A model generated the notes under the pieces. It had not been told where the DNA came from and did no database searches. It saw only the letters and a list, made by a program, of their open reading frames with translations. A stretch of DNA of 64,000 bases from Ziziphus jujuba (taxonomy: Eukaryota > Streptophyta > Magnoliopsida > Rosales > Rhamnaceae), in NCBI RefSeq assembly GCF_031755915.1, contig NC_083384.1, positions 29,526,501-29,590,500 of the forward strand, read 5' to 3'. Positions 34,693 through 47,860 of the stretch are shown piece after piece (the stretch's first letter is position 1; each line of letters opens with the position of its first letter). Made by a program: the position numbers and the translations under genes.

Positions 34693-35763
34693 AGCTTTTA
34701 CAAATTTTAGACGAGATAGAATTTGAATTACTGCACGATTATCGAGCATGGTGTTGCATGTGTTCTGTTCCAATTTCTCACATCCATAAAAGTCAAAAGT
34801 TTGAACAGAATCACCCCTATTTCCAGTGATATCAATATCCAGATCGTCTAATAGTGGAGCCCTCCATTTTAAAATTTTCTCCAGTGACGTGCAGCCTCTT
34901 GCATACAAATCCAAACATAGTGATGGCAGCTCTGGTAAAGATTTCAATTTCTCACAATAATCCAGAGACAAGTAGAGCAAAGACGGTGGAAGGGAAGGCA
35001 ATTTTAGAAATTTTGAACAGTGGTTGAGCCTTATCGTTTCAAGGTTCGTTAATTTAGATAGACGGTTGGGGAGAAACTCAAGGTCTTTGCATCCATGCAT
35101 AGATAATTCTTTGAGGAATACTAGATTTTCAATTGACTCTGGCAACTCTTTAATCCCCGACTGATCTAAATTAAGAGATGTCAAGTGTTCCATAGGCTCT
35201 GAGATTTCTGGAAACATTTTCAGTTTCTCACAACCAGACATATTCAGTGATTCAACAGATTTCAAATGACAAATGCTTGATGGAAGACTTTTAAGACTTT
35301 TACAATAACTCAAATCTAATCGCACAAGACCCGAAAGATGCCCAATTGATGGGGGCACTGTCTATAGAGGTGTTTCACTTACAAGTAAACATCTTAAATT
35401 GGGTGCAAACTTTTGAGAAATGTGACCCTGAGATGAGTAGAGGCATCAATTGCCCGTAAAACTTTGGATGCAACTTCTGAGAGATGTGAAATTAATTAAA
35501 AGATTCTTAATGCCTCCTAACCTTGCAACATCCAAGTACCCCTCTGTTCTTTTTGATATCTCTTCAAAATCTCTGAGTTTGGAGCAGCCACTCAAATCTA
35601 GATATGTAAGCTTGTCAAGATTTTGAAGAGATGAAAGAACCTGAACCAAACTTTTACACCCTTTAAGATTTATACTTTCCAGATTCGGAGCCAGAGAGAG
35701 ATTTGGTATTTGAGTAAGGAACTTGGAATAGCTAAGATCGATCCTCCTTAATGTTGGAAGCGA
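34693..35763 (-). pseudogene. TNL-C main LRR exon
   Basis: About ten leucine-rich repeats: LRRIDLSYSKFLTQIPNLSL, LESINLKGCKSLVQVLSSL, LTYLDLSGCSKLRDFEEIS, LVRLDLSYCKSLKSLPSSI, VESLNMSGCEKLKMFPEISE, LTSLNLDQSGIKELPESI, LKELSMHGCKDLEFLPNRL, LETIRLNHCSKFLKLPSLPP, YLSLDYCEKLKSLPELPS and LYARGCTSLEKI. Stops TGA at 35446-35448 and TAG at 35362-35364 break it where TNL-A has sense codons. Confidence 0.88.
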
Positions 35764-35847
35764 CTGTAATAGGAGGAGAAAAAAAAAGGATTAGAGTTAA
35801 TTAGAATGCAAGTTAATATCTAATTACAGTAGACATATAAAGCATAC

Positions 35848-36162
35848 CTTAACTTCATGATGATTCCAAAGTTTTTGAACATGGCTGCCACGTAGTATCA
35901 GCTCAACAAGATTTTCAGGAGAAAACTTTGATGGCAAAGATTTTAAAGGGTATAAATCCCACCGAAGATATGTTAGCTTATCAGAAAGATAAGAACCAAG
36001 ACCTCGGGGAATGTACAGTTTGAACTTGTTCTCATCAATATTGTCACAATAAATTTTGAGAATTCGTAGATTATACATCTCTGAGAAGGCTGCGTGGCAC
36101 AATGTTACATCTTTACTAATTTCGACCATGTTAAATGAGATGCCTTCAACTGCTGCAGTTCC
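35848..36162 (-). pseudogene. TNL-C exon 3, linker and first LRR
   Basis: It reads GTAAVEGISFNMVEISKDVT, FSEMYNLRILKIYCDNI, LTYLRWDLYPLKSLPSKFSP and ENLVELILRGSHVQKLWNHH with donor GTATGC. No lesion is seen in this exon. Confidence 0.88.
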
Positions 36163-36340
36163 CTGATGATCATATGAACACTAACATAGATAAGGATAAT
36201 TAAGGATATCTATTAAGAAATCTTATATACACTTCATAATTTTGTTTCTTGGAAATGATTTTGTATTTATTATTTCTTTTGTAAGAAGTTATCTGTCATT
36301 TAAAAAAGAAAAAAAAAATCAATAATGCGTTTGCACTTAC

Positions 36341-37453
36341 CGTATTTCTTTCGAATACATGGCAAACATCTCTGGCATCCCACAATCTGCTACGATTACC
36401 AGGTTCTCTATGTTCATCAAGAACAATTGTCCGGCCCACTTGCCGCAACAAATCATGCATCCATAACTTGTTGTCTTAACGACTTTCAATTAAAGACTTT
36501 TCAATAACAACAGTTAATCCTATTTTCACAAAGGAATGACCCGCATCTAACATGTTTTCTGCATCATCTCTAGTAAAAGACTGATTAATTAGACATGCAA
36601 TGTCAAGAAATAGATTTTTGACTTCTTTATCATCTAGTCCCTCATAACTGATTCTCAGAACATCTAAAATGTCCTTGTTGGGAGTGGTTTCAGTTTCTTT
36701 AATGCACTTTCCCTTTCATCTGTGCTTTTGGAGTGAAGGAAAGAACCTAAGACTTTAAGAGCTAATGGATTTCCATCAGCATAGCTTGTCGCACGGTTTA
36801 GCAGCAGTTCATAATCTTTTGAAGGGGAACTTTTTCCAAAAGCATGCAAATTGAACAGCTCTAAAGATTCAGTCTCATTTAACCCTGCAAGCTTGTAAAT
36901 ATCATCAGCTTCTTTTTTAATCAGTACTTGCATGTTTCTAGTTGTGACAATGATTCTACTCCCAGGTGCAAAGTGATCATATCCTTCTACTAAGGCTTCT
37001 AAGTGGATTGAACTATCCACATCATCTAGAACAATGAGCACCTTTTTGCGGCTGAGTTTGTCATGAATAAAAGGTGATGCTACAAATGGGGTATCCATCC
37101 TCAAAATAGATTCATCACTTAATAACTCAGACAAAAGTTTTTTTCTCAAATAATTTGGTCCACGCCTTAAATATTCTTCCCTAACATTCCAAAGAAAGCA
37201 GTAACTTTCAAATTGAAAATACGACAATCTTTGAAAAACAGCACTAGCAAGGGTTGTCTTGCCAATACCTCCCATGCCCCAAATACCTATAATGCGAACA
37301 TCTTTTATGCCAATGCATAATTTTGATTCAATTTCCTTGATCGTTTTTTCAATTCCAATGAGATGTCCATTGATATGCATATTTAATGAAAGATATTTTG
37401 GCAATTTCTTTGAAATATCTTTAACAATTTTTTGAACTAATTTGTTCTCAAGC
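36341..37453 (-). pseudogene. TNL-C NB-ARC exon
   Basis: The order is LENKLVQKIVKDISKKLPKY, P-loop GMGGIGKTTLAS, RNBS-A FLWNVREEY, kinase-2 KVLIVLDDVD, RNBS-B GSRIIVTTRN, RNBS-C LELFNLHAFG, GLPL GNPLALKVLGSFLHSK, then a frameshift near 36690. In the next frame come RISYEGLDDKEVKNLFLDIA, a stop TAA at 36476-36478 (IESR*DNKLW) and MHDLLRQVGRTIV. The ATP-binding signature is intact but the frame is not. The exon would act as the molecular switch of the receptor. Confidence 0.88.
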
Positions 37454-37773
37454 CTACAAAAATGATCGAAAGAGATATATAATTGTTAGAAAAATAGAAC
37501 TTGACATAAATTCATATAGATATAAAGTGTCTTATGTGAAAAAAAAAATGTAGCAACTTTAGTAATATATTTATTAATTTATTTGAAATAAGCAATTTAG
37601 CTATTTTCATTGTGGTTCTGGCCAATTTGAAACGAAAACAGAGTTTTTTTATTGACTACGTTTCATTATTATTATATTATTTTAATATCTTTTATCATCT
37701 TAAAATGGATTTTATCAATTTTCTATCATTCATTTAAAGAGATGTAGTTAATGATTGTAGAATAGAAAGTTAC

Positions 37774-38248
37774 CTGAAATCCTTCGAATCCAACCGCATA
37801 GATTAGAGGCTTCTGTCAAAGCAAACCTCCACTGGTGCACCTTCTCCATTCTATCCTTGAAACGTTCTTCAAGTTCGGCAAATGAAGCTCCATAGCTCCC
37901 CTTCTGTTTTCGTACAACCGATGGATCTACGCCGTAGAAGATTGGCATAACAATCTGCCCTCTTGTTTTCTTGCATTCAAGTATATGCACAAGTTCATGC
38001 AAACACCATGTGGATGACGCATAGTTTTCCGAGAAAATGATCACCGAAATCTTGGATTCTTCGATGGCTTTGCTAAGTGTTGGTGAAATTTCATCCCCTC
38101 TCTCAAGCTCGTGATCCATGAAAGTTAATATTTGCTCTGCGGATAAAGCTGCATAAAGATAGCTAGTGAAAGTATGACGCGTGTCCTCACCTATGAAACT
38201 GAGAAACACATCGTACTTTTCTTCAAGAGAAAGAGAAGAAGAAGCCAT
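37774..38248 (-). pseudogene. TNL-C TIR exon
   Basis: From MASSSLSLEEKYDVFLSFIG the exon has the TIR motifs DVFLSF, EDTRHTFTSYLYAAL, a central SVIIFSENYASSTWCLHELV with the catalytic-type Glu in the CLHEL box, and VMPIFYGVDPSVVRKQKGSY. TIR domains of plant TNLs have NAD-hydrolase activity (family knowledge). Near 37789 one base appears lost: GGTTGGATTCG would be expected as GGTTGGGATTCG (G-W-D-S). Only then does the donor phase match exon 2. The start is the first Met before the TIR core. Confidence 0.88.
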
Positions 38249-40168
38249 GCTCTTGCTATAACCAGCAGCAAATCCACAAGTAGAAGGAAAATGTTAATGG
38301 TAAAATCAAAGTTTTCTCAGCCAGATTTTATGTATATTAGGATGCACTCAGAGATGACAGATCGAAAACTCTCCTCTTCCGGGAAGATGCGCAGAGATAA
38401 TTAATTAAAGTTATCAGAAAATAGTTACGCTACTTCACTATAGACTAGATCGGAGAACAATATAATTGAGGTTAGCTTTATCAAGGAAGACCCACTTTTG
38501 TACTACATATTGACTGGTCATTCGGTTCTGATTATAATAAAATGAAAGGTGGAGCCCACGGCAGATCAGACATGTTTCCAAAATTTATTTATTCGCTTAA
38601 GGTTATATAAACATGGAATATCCTTGTGATTTGTTGGTTTAAAATTAAAGCACAATACAAACAATAAAATAAATTACATAACCAGACAAAGAATAGTTAA
38701 TTTGAATAAAAATCTGAGGTTGTTAACATGTTTAATTTTTATACATTTTTTTAAATTGTATATAATTTATTTATTTTAATTATTTATTAAAATTAGTTAA
38801 TGATAAAATATGTTAATTAATTACCAAATATGAAGGAAGGAAAAAAAAATTAAAAACTAACACAAGTTAAAATTGTTTTTGATTTTGTATTTATATATAT
38901 ATTTTTTTCTTACGTTTACAACTAATAAAAATATCTAACTTTCGTAACCAATACCAATACTAATAATAATAATAATAATCATAATAAAGTAAACAAACTA
39001 TATACACTTTAAAAAAATAAACACATCAATAAATAACACGCTGTCAGTGCCAATTGTTTAATATATAATTAATAATTTTCAAGTTGGCTTGTTCTGCAGC
39101 ACTCATCAAATAACTCAATCATAATTCTAAAGGCTCAAACTATAATTTATTATTTTTTAAGAAATAATAATATAATTTAATATTTAACACAAAAAAGTTG
39201 TTAATTTTATTTTACAATAGAATACCAAATCTTTTTTTTTTTAAGGAAAAAATACCAGAAGTTCCTATGAATATTAACTAAATTAAATATTTAGCTATAA
39301 TTGTTTTTTTGGAAACTAATATTGAGTAATAAATATGTAAATATGAATAATTATCACTGAAAGTTATCACTAATAACTTAATAAATAATTACAATATTAT
39401 CTAATAATTAAATTAATTAAATCTATAATTTAAATAGTATCTTTTATCAAAAAAAAAAATCTTGTATTTAACTAAAAGTGTTTATAATATAAAAAGAATA
39501 TAATGTCTATAGATAAGTTAATTCTTTATTTAGGGGGTCAAATATATATTTAAGTGATTTTTTTCTTAATATCTAAAAAATAGTATATCTATTTTAAAAA
39601 TAAAAATAAAAAAGCTTAAAATACATTCTCTATTTTATTTTATTTATAATTTTTCTAAATCCATTATTTATCAGCTGTGTGCATGGTAGCTGGATCGGAA
39701 AATTGACCAAATTTTCTGTGTTTTTCCACACGTTTCGAACTTTTTGCAAAAGATTCTCTTCCTTTTTCCCCTTTACCCTTACTCACGGTTAGGTTTCCCA
39801 TTGTCTTTAATTTATTTGTTGAATTCTTTTCCCGCTGAAAGCTCTTCCACAAATTTGGAATAAGTATATGAAAGTCTTTGATGTTAAAATCTTTTTGCGA
39901 GCTGGCTGTTGAGAATTGATATTGTTCATTTCTTATTTTTTATTTTTTATTCTTTTTACAAATAATATCGTGTTTGGAATAAAGTCCAAAATACTCGAGT
40001 TTTGAAAGAAAAATGTTAATATGGACCTGAAATACACGGCTTAAGCTAAGATTATCTAAATTTACATACATTGAATATGGTCAAATAGATCTTTGTTTTT
40101 TAGGGAGCATGAGAGAGGCAGAGTATTTTGTAACTAGTAGAAAGGAAGTTGATGATACTAATTGAATG
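38249..40168. promoter_or_regulatory. Upstream region of TNL-C
   Basis: The first 350 bases are the likely promoter. The stretch 38510-38575 is shared with the upstream flank of TNL-B (27790-27865). The stretch 39740-39940 is shared with 28340-28570. The rest is very AT-rich and no gene is seen. At 40020-40168 a duplicated cluster segment (ATACACGGCTTAAGCTAAG) begins. It is interrupted by the Copia element and resumes at 48427. Confidence 0.5.
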
Positions 40169-40173
40169 AGCTT

Positions 40174-40720
40174 TATTGAAACTTAATTCAATCCTAAATC
40201 AACTTATAGTAGCAATAAAGAAAGAACACAACTTTTACGAGGTTCAGTCTAGAAATGACCTACATCCTTGGTGAATTCCATCCAAGAAGTTCTTGCACTA
40301 TGAACAAAGATCAAATACACCATTGTAGCAATTTCTCTTGGTTTTACAGATTCTCTACACCTAGAAACCAAACTAGAAACCCCTTTACAACCTCTCTCTT
40401 TCTCACAAATCACTCACCCAGAATGATCCTAAATAATACCAAGAGAAAGAGAAAAACAATGAGAAAGAGGATACAAGGAGAAAAGAGAAAACAAAAAGAA
40501 CAAAGGCTTTTATCGAGAACTAACATCTTGTGTTTCTAGCTACTCTGTTTTTGCAGTTATGGCACTTTTATATGCCTCCAAAAAAAGAGAACTAACTTTG
40601 CTGACTCATCCTAACCAATTCTTTAAGTGTAACGGTACCGTTATCATAACTGAAGCATATATATATATATATATAATAGCTGTGGACTTTGACCACATCT
40701 CTATTGAATCACAACCAGTA
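40174..40720 (-). repeat. 3' LTR of the minus-strand Copia
   Basis: It begins TATTGAAACTTAATTC and ends CACAACCAGTA on the plus strand. It aligns end to end with 47874-48421. The purine tract AAGGTAGAG lies just inside, at about 40721-40732 on the minus strand. Confidence 0.88.
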
Positions 40721-40798
40721 TACTCTACCTTGATTCAAGTGAGAGGGAAAAATTGTGTGCAAGACTCCTTGGACTTCTCAGTTCACTGATTTAACCTA

Positions 40799-41475
40799 TC
40801 AACTAGGTTCAACTCTTAGCAAACTTTTGCAAGTTTCAAGTTTGCTAACTGGAAGGACTTTGGTTCCCATATCTGCTGGATTATATATTGTTGCAACCTT
40901 CTCCAAGCCTATAACTCCTTCATTCACAATAGCCCTTGTGAAATGGTACTTCACTTCAACATGCTTTGTTTGATCATGATAAACTGGATTTTTACACAAA
41001 TGAATTGAACTTTGACTATCTAAATATATAGTAACTTCACCATCTAAAAGCTTCAATTCTTGCAGCAAACACTTTAACCATAAAGCCTCTTTCATAGCTT
41101 TTGCAGTAGCAACATATTCAGCTTTGGTTGATGATCATGCCACTCTTGACTGTAGCCTAGACTTCCAGCTGATACAATTATTGCAAAGTATAAATACATA
41201 AGAACTAGTTGACCTTCTTCTATCTCTATCACCTGCATAATCAGAGTCTACATATCCTTTGAGAACCACACTTTCTTTGCAGTGACTAAACATCAAGCCA
41301 ACATCATAAGTCCCCTTAAGGTATTTTAGAAGCCATTGAAGAGCCTCCCAATGTTTTCTTCTAGGATTTACCATATATCTACTAAGAACACTGATTGCAT
41401 GAGCTAGATCATGCTTTGTACAGATCATAACATATATGACAGACCCTATTGCACTTGCATAAAGCACATTATTCA
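40799..41475 (-). pseudogene. Copia RT end and RNase H, downstream of the nested LTR
   Basis: The minus strand reads MNNVLYASAIGSVIYVMICT, LAHAISVLSRYMVNPRRKHW, LKGYVDSDYAGDRDRRRS, then one stop and KAEYVATAKAMKEALWLKCL, LDSQSSIHLCKNPVYHDQTK, HVEVKYHFTR. This is the Copia RNase H with its conserved SDYAGD and KHIDV-like ends. Confidence 0.85.
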
Positions 41476-44400
41476 TGTCAGGATCCGTCCAAGATCCCTT
41501 ATCGGAACCCTAGACAAGCCCTGATCCCAGGAAAACCCTACCGAACCCTCCAATGGAAAATCCTGCAGAAACTCCCCTAAGGGATGGACTTACCACAAAT
41601 TCCCCATACTTAAAACACACTTCTACATACACCACCTTATTCCTCCCTTCTTACTACAATTCAAGTCCACCAATTTGTAGCATTTCAATAATCAACAAGG
41701 AACCAATGCATAATTAAATAAATAATTGTTCAAATAGTATACAGAGCATTATCAAATACAATTGACTATGAAGTTTAATACAATAAAAGAATAAAAGAAA
41801 TAATACAAGATAGAAAGTAAAGGAAGAAAAAGCCTCTTGGACTTTCGGCAACAAACCAAGATGTCGAGCTCGCCCCCGGACAATCAACGTCGACTTACCT
41901 GGGCCTATGGGAACGGAATTTAAAAACGTGAGATGGTAATTATCTTAGTGAGTGACCCAATCAACTAATCAGGAAAATAAATAATAATCGTATAGCAATA
42001 ATATGAACTTGATTAATTAATAATAAATAAGTAATTAATTACTAAGTGTTTGAAAATAATATTTTCTCTCAAAACCCTTACGATTCACTCAATTTGAAAT
42101 ATTCCCTTTTTAAAAACATTTCACAAAACCCGATATTTTATGCCCCAAGATTCAGAAAATAATTAGTCAAATAAATTTCAAATAAAATACAAGAGTTTAA
42201 GGATCTAAAATTATAATGGAAATAAAATATCTTTAGATAAAATAAAATAAAATCATAAATAAACTTGTATTCAAGAAATTTGGTATAAAAACAAAAATAA
42301 ACCCAATATATAAATTTTAAAATTTATTAATTAAATCAATGAAATAATCAAAGAAACATTTTAAATCAATTTAAACATCTATTTAAAATAAATGATAAAA
42401 ATATAATAGAATTTATCTTAAATACCAAATCGATTTAAATGATAAAATCAAGGCAAATACCTTTTAAAACATTAATGAGAATAGGTAATAAAATCACGAT
42501 AACATTTTCATAAAATTTATGTAAAACTTTTAAATTTAAATAAATAGTAAAAACATTATTAAATACATTTAATTTAAAATCATGTCATGAAAACAATTTG
42601 ATGCATCAACTATATACCAGTGGCACCAATGGTACCCAGCGTCCCAAGCATCGCCAGACAGGAGGTTAAAGAGAAAAACTGGCATACGGTCGCGTGACGT
42701 CCTACTGTGCCGCTGCTAATAGGTGTCCCAGTCATGAAGAGGCGGCCTACCCTCATCTGATGGCAACCATAGGACAACCCCATAAATCAGCTGTATGCTA
42801 CTCACACCCACCTGTGCACTAATCACATCCACTTGTCCGCTAATCATATTCATGTATACAGAACACCAGTACGTGTATGGTGCATCTAAAAATCATAAAA
42901 TTCATACATTTTCAAAATCTCGAAAATTTCATAAGTACCACTTGGTTTATTCCATCCAATTAAACCCGTAAATTTTTCACAATTCCTTTATAAATCATCA
43001 CCATAAATCCATCGCGTAAATTCCATCAATTTCAAATCCATCAATGAAATTAACAATAATTTAAAATAAATATTCCTTCAATTCCTCAAAATTCAAAATA
43101 TAATTAATCACATAACAAACATAACAATTATTAAAGGAAATTGAAATCACAATTTCTTTTAATTCCCAAATATATTTTTGGCACCCAAACATTTATTAAA
43201 ATAACATAAATTGGCAATCTAATTTAGATGGAAATTCTATTCATATTAATTACATAAAACATATTTTTCAAATATTTAATTATAAAATATTCCAACAACA
43301 AAATTCAATAATTATTAAGTTAAACCTCAAATTCAAGAAAATTCTTAAAACCCAAAAAATATTTATAATACAAAAATAACTTAATTTCCTTCAATTTTGG
43401 CATAAATTCCAATTATAATTTACTAAACAATTAACACATGAAATATTACATTTTCAAATAATCAATTATCACAAAATACATATAAAATACATATAATTAA
43501 ACATCCAAAACTAAATTTGAAGGTAGATCACTCACCTCGAGCACGCAATCCAACTAAGATCTTCTATAGTATCAATTTTACGACTCGCATGTGCTCCTAG
43601 AATAATAATATTACACAGGATCAAATAAATTAATATTTTATTCGGATAAATAATACCCGGTACCTAGGGGTTTAACATAAACGGTGTCCAAGATTTGTAA
43701 ATAAGGTATCAACGAAAAGCTAAGGGGATGAGGATCACATTACCGACCTCCGTTGAACTCAACTCGACTGGAAATAGCCGGAAAGTGAACGGAAGGTTTC
43801 AGTAGAACTTCCCCCTCTTCTATCTCACAAACGGCTCGAAATTTAGGCAAATGAAGGTTATTTTTGGAACTAAGGGGTTGAAATCTAGGGGGAAAGACCT
43901 GTCTCACGGCCAAGAACAGCCAAAAAATGGCCGACTGGAGAACTGCCGACCGCCGACTTTGGGGAGCTGATCCCGGCATGTCCGTCGGCCATTCGGCCAA
44001 AAACTTGGCCGCCGAAGTCGCCCAGCCATGGAATGTCACGCTGGCCAGCTTGTGCCTCATTTCGATGGCCGGAGAAATTAGAAATGGGAAGACCCGAAAG
44101 AGAGAGGGAGAAGAAGAGAGAGAGGGAAGAGAGAGAGAAGGAGAGGGAGGGGGTGATGAATAGTGTTCCTTTTTCCTTTTTTTTTGTTCACGTGCCCGAA
44201 AGAAAAGAAAAAGAAAGAAAATAAATAAAGAAAAAGAAAAAGAAAAAAGAAAAGGAAAAGAAATTAATAAAATAATGTAAAATAAAATAATAATAAAATA
44301 ATGATGTATTAGAAAACTTTGCAGATTCATAACTTTTAAACCATATATCCATTTCAGGCATGCCACTAGTCTATGAACTTATATGGATGATTACTTTACA

Positions 44401-44663
44401 ACCATGCATGAGTCAAAGCTCAACTTTGCATAAACAAAAAGTCAACTCCGGCACCCTTTGAACAGTTTGGATCTCAACTTGTTTTGCTCATACCTTTCAA
44501 ACTGTAGCTCTGTTTTTGACTTGCTACTAGTCTATAGACTCGGATCGATGCATACTTTGCAAAAAGTCAAATTTTTACCCTTCTCGGTCAACGACAATCA
44601 AACCCAATCAACCTCGATCAATGTGACAAAAATTTCTGATGTACTTCGGGACGGGATGTTACA
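41476..44663 (-). mobile_element. 3.2-kb solo LTR nested in Copia RT, TSD ATTCA
   Basis: Exact 5-bp copies ATTCA (41471-41475, 44664-44668) flank a stretch that starts TGTAACATCCCGTCCCGAAG on the minus strand and ends GGATCCTGACA. No retrotransposon coding is seen inside, only GC-rich sequence at 43900-44160 with a GAGA-type run. A second diverged copy is at 48665-51591. TG/CA ends, TSD and a related copy point to a solo LTR, probably from a Ty3/Gypsy element with very long LTRs. The superfamily is a guess. Confidence 0.75.
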
Positions 44664-45320
44664 ATTCATGTCTTCCTTTTCTTCTTCGATTTTAGGACAC
44701 AAACTGGCAGATAGCTTGAAGTGATTCTCAAGTTGTACATTTGTTGAATTTGTAGCACTCATAGAAAACTTAGACAATATTTTTTGATTCAAGAAAAGAT
44801 GATTCTTCAATCTGTCCTTTTCAATATTCATGCCTAAAATTTTCTTTGCTGGTCCAATCTCCTTCACGTCAAATTCAGCCTTCAACTCATCCTTAATGAC
44901 CTTGATATTCTCTATAATTTTTACTAGTTAATAACATGTCATCTACATATAATAGTAAGTAGACTGACTCATGATAGTTATCACCCTTGTAATACAAACA
45001 ACTATCATAGCTGCTCCTTTTAAATCCAACTTTTAACATATAAATGTCAAACCTTCTATACCATTGCAGAGGTGATTGCTTCAAACCATATAATGACCTC
45101 TTCAACAAGCAAACCATCTCCTTACTATCATCCTAATAGTTGTGTACTCCACCACAGGTGAGAAAATTTCAGTATAATCTATCCTTTGTATCTGTGTGAA
45201 TCCTTTGGCAACCAATCGTGCCTTAAATCTGACTGGATCAGCACTTGATATCCCCTCTTTCACTCTAAAATTCCATTTGCAATCAACTATCTTCTGAGTT
45301 GCAGGTTTAGGAACCAACAC
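44664..45320 (-). pseudogene. Copia reverse transcriptase, upstream part
   Basis: It reads KIVDCKWNFRVKEG, FKARLVAKGFTQIQRIDYTE, IFSPVVEYTTIRMI, then directly VCLLKRSLYGLKQSPLQW, LLLYVDDMLL and MKAEFDVKEIGPAKKILGMN. About 60 residues normally between TTIRMI and the SLYGLKQ block (the FLHGDL-type region) are missing. The YVDD box is kept. Confidence 0.85.
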
Positions 45321-45597
45321 CCATTTCTTATTTTATGTAAGGACTTCAATTCTTCCAACATAGCTTTATACCACAATCTGGAATGCTTACTCTTCATAGC
45401 TTCAAACTAGGTTTTAGGTTTCTGATCTGCAAGTTTCTGAAAGCATACTAGAGTAAACATAGTGGAGTTAAAAGAAATAAATTTGACAGGGGGTGTTACC
45501 ATTCTTCTTTGCCTATCTCTGGTCAGCTGGTATTGTTGTAGAGGATTAGAGCCTTCACCAATTGATTCTTCTTTAGTTTCTTGATCTAGTTGCTCAT

Positions 45598-47760
45598 CTA
45601 AAGATTCTGGAAGTTGTATTCAGCTTCAGCTTCCATTTGGGTTATTTGGTCCTCTTTTGCTTTCATATATGGCTTCACTTCAAACTGAACTGACTTATCT
45701 TTGGTGGAAATTTTAGTCCCTGTATCTTTATTACTCAAGCAAGGCATAATATTTTCATTAAAAATAACATCCCTACTTATGATGGATTTAAAGTCTTTCA
45801 AGTCTCTTGTCTACAACCTATATACTTTGACTCCCGCGGGATAACCTAGAAAAACACACTTTAATGATATAGGCTTAATTTTCCCTTCATTTTGATGAGC
45901 ATATGCTGCACATCCAAAGATTTTTAGTCTAGTATAATCCGCGGGTTTGTCTGTCCACATTTCTTCAGGAGTTTTAAATTCTATAGTAGTTGATGGACAT
46001 CTATTAACCAAATAGGTTGTTGTCATGACAGCTTCACCCCAAAATGGTTTTGGTAGACCAGAACTTACCAACATGCACCTAACCTTGTTTAGTAAGGTCT
46101 TGTTCATCCTCTCAGTAGCTCTATTTTACTGAGGGGTATAACTAACTGTCCTATGCCTAAGAATTCCAACATCTTTGCAGAAATTGTCAAATTCTAGATT
46201 ACAAAACTCCAACCCATTATCAGTTCTTAACACTTTCAATTTTTTCCTTGTTTGGTTTTAAACTAAAGAACGCCAATGTTTAAATTTAACAAAAGCATCA
46301 CTTTTATGCTTTAACAGAAAAATCCAAACTTTTTTAGAAAAATTATCAACAATTGAAAGGAAATACCTGTTACCTCCATGTGTAGGTGTTCTGGCTGGTC
46401 CCCATAGATCTGCATGTGTATAGTCCAGTGTTGAAGTAGCTTTATGAGTTCCCAACTTGGAACTTAATCGGTGTTGCTTTCCAATATGCAGTGCTCATAA
46501 AATTCCATCTTACTAATTTTGTTCTTACCAAACAGCCCTTGCTTGTTGAGAATCTGAAGACCTTTCTCATTGATATGTCCCAATCTCTTGTGCTAAAGTT
46601 GAGTCTCATCATGATTCGAACTCACAACTGCTACATTAATCCCAGTTACTGTTTTTCCTTGCAAAACATACAACCCATTTCTCTTGATTCCTCTCATAAC
46701 AGTAAGAGCACCTTTACTGATCTTCATGGAGCAATTTTCAGACTTACAACTATAACCAGATTCATCCAAGACTCCAAGTGAAATGAGGTTTCTTTGTAGT
46801 TCAGGAGCAAGCTTGATTATTGCCTAACAGCACTTGACCACCATTTAAGTTTCGAAAATTAATAAACCAATAATGTCTTGGACACATATGGAAGGTACAT
46901 CTAGAATCCATAATCCATTCTTGACTAGTTTGATCCATTGAAACAGCCAAGAAATCTCCAATGTCATCCTCATTGCTTACTACAGCAGCATTTCCATTTT
47001 CAGAACGTTTTCTTCTATTTTCTTTATTTATCCTCTTGTAGCAATCTTTAATGAGATAACCTTCTTTCTGGAAATAATAACATTTCCTTCCTTTACCTCT
47101 TCACTTAGATTTAGACCTGTCTCTGGATTTTCCCCTGAAATTGTCATTAAAGCCTTTCGAGTTTCTAAGAGGATTTCTTCCTCTAGTAATCAGACCTTCC
47201 CCACTAGTGTTAGGCCTCTGAATTTTCATTTCCAACTCTTTTGCTCTCAAAGAATTTCAAACAATATCTATAGTTAAGATCTCTCTTCCATATTTAATTG
47301 CATTCTTAATATCCTTATAACTATCAGGAAGAGAATTTAACAAAATCACTGCATGATGTTCATCAGTGAACTTTTCGTTACAGTTAGCCAAATCTAAACC
47401 CAATTTGTTAAATTCATCAAGATTCTCCTCTAAATCCTTTGTTGGATTCATCTTGAAACCAAAGAATTTCTCTAGCAAGTATATTTTATTTGGAAAAGAT
47501 TTAACAAAATATAATTGCTCCAATCTACTCCAGATTTCAGACGCAGTCTTAGAATCATTTACCTTCCTCAAGATGCTATTAGAGATATGCAATATGATGG
47601 TGCTGTAGGCAATCTCATCCATGTCTCTCCTCTGCTCTTCCCTAAGACTCTCTGGAAAAGACTCATCTATGGCTTTGGCAACTTTTTGTTGTACCAGAAC
47701 TGCCTTCCTCTTCTACCTCCATAAAAGCAAATGTCCTTTTCTGTTGAAGACTTCTAATTC
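45598..47760 (-). pseudogene. Copia gag, protease and integrase
   Basis: Gag reads MDEIAYSTIILHISNSILRK and EEHHAVILLNSLPDSY-like text at 47257-47622. The zinc knuckle near 47040-47100 has lost its first Cys codons (CYYFQKEGYLIKDC). The integrase at 45811-46455 reads TSTLDYTHADLWGP, FGCAAYAHQNEGK and CVFLGYPAGVKVYRL. Frames are broken in several places. A stop lies in the TDNGLE region around 46200-46260. Confidence 0.8.
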
Positions 47761-47860
47761 TACCTTGGATCCCATTTAGACTTCTGGTTCGTCACTCAGG
47801 AATTTGTTCAAACAGATGGTAAATATAAGCTTCTTTCTTATGAATTGAGTATGTAGGATT

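Larger units (their letters stand above)
33936..38248 (-). pseudogene. TNL-C: most complete TIR-NBS-LRR gene, with several lesions
   Basis: The exons on the minus strand are TIR 37774-38248, NB-ARC 36341-37453, exon 3 35848-36162, LRR 34693-35763 and C-JID 33936-34608, all with GT/AG borders. The product would be a nucleotide-binding immune receptor of about 1100-1150 residues. Lesions are a missing base at the end of the TIR exon near 37789, a frameshift near 36690, TAA 36476-36478, TGA 35446-35448, TAG 35362-35364 and a frameshift near 34440. Three substitution stops plus three indels make sequencing error an unlikely full explanation. I call it a pseudogene. It may still be transcribed. 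Confidence 0.85.

Noticed and set aside
43740..44366. Long minus-strand ORF and its plus-strand shadows in the solo LTR
   Set aside because: Driven by AG/CT-rich repeats and GC-rich LTR sequence; not conserved as an ORF in the second LTR copy.
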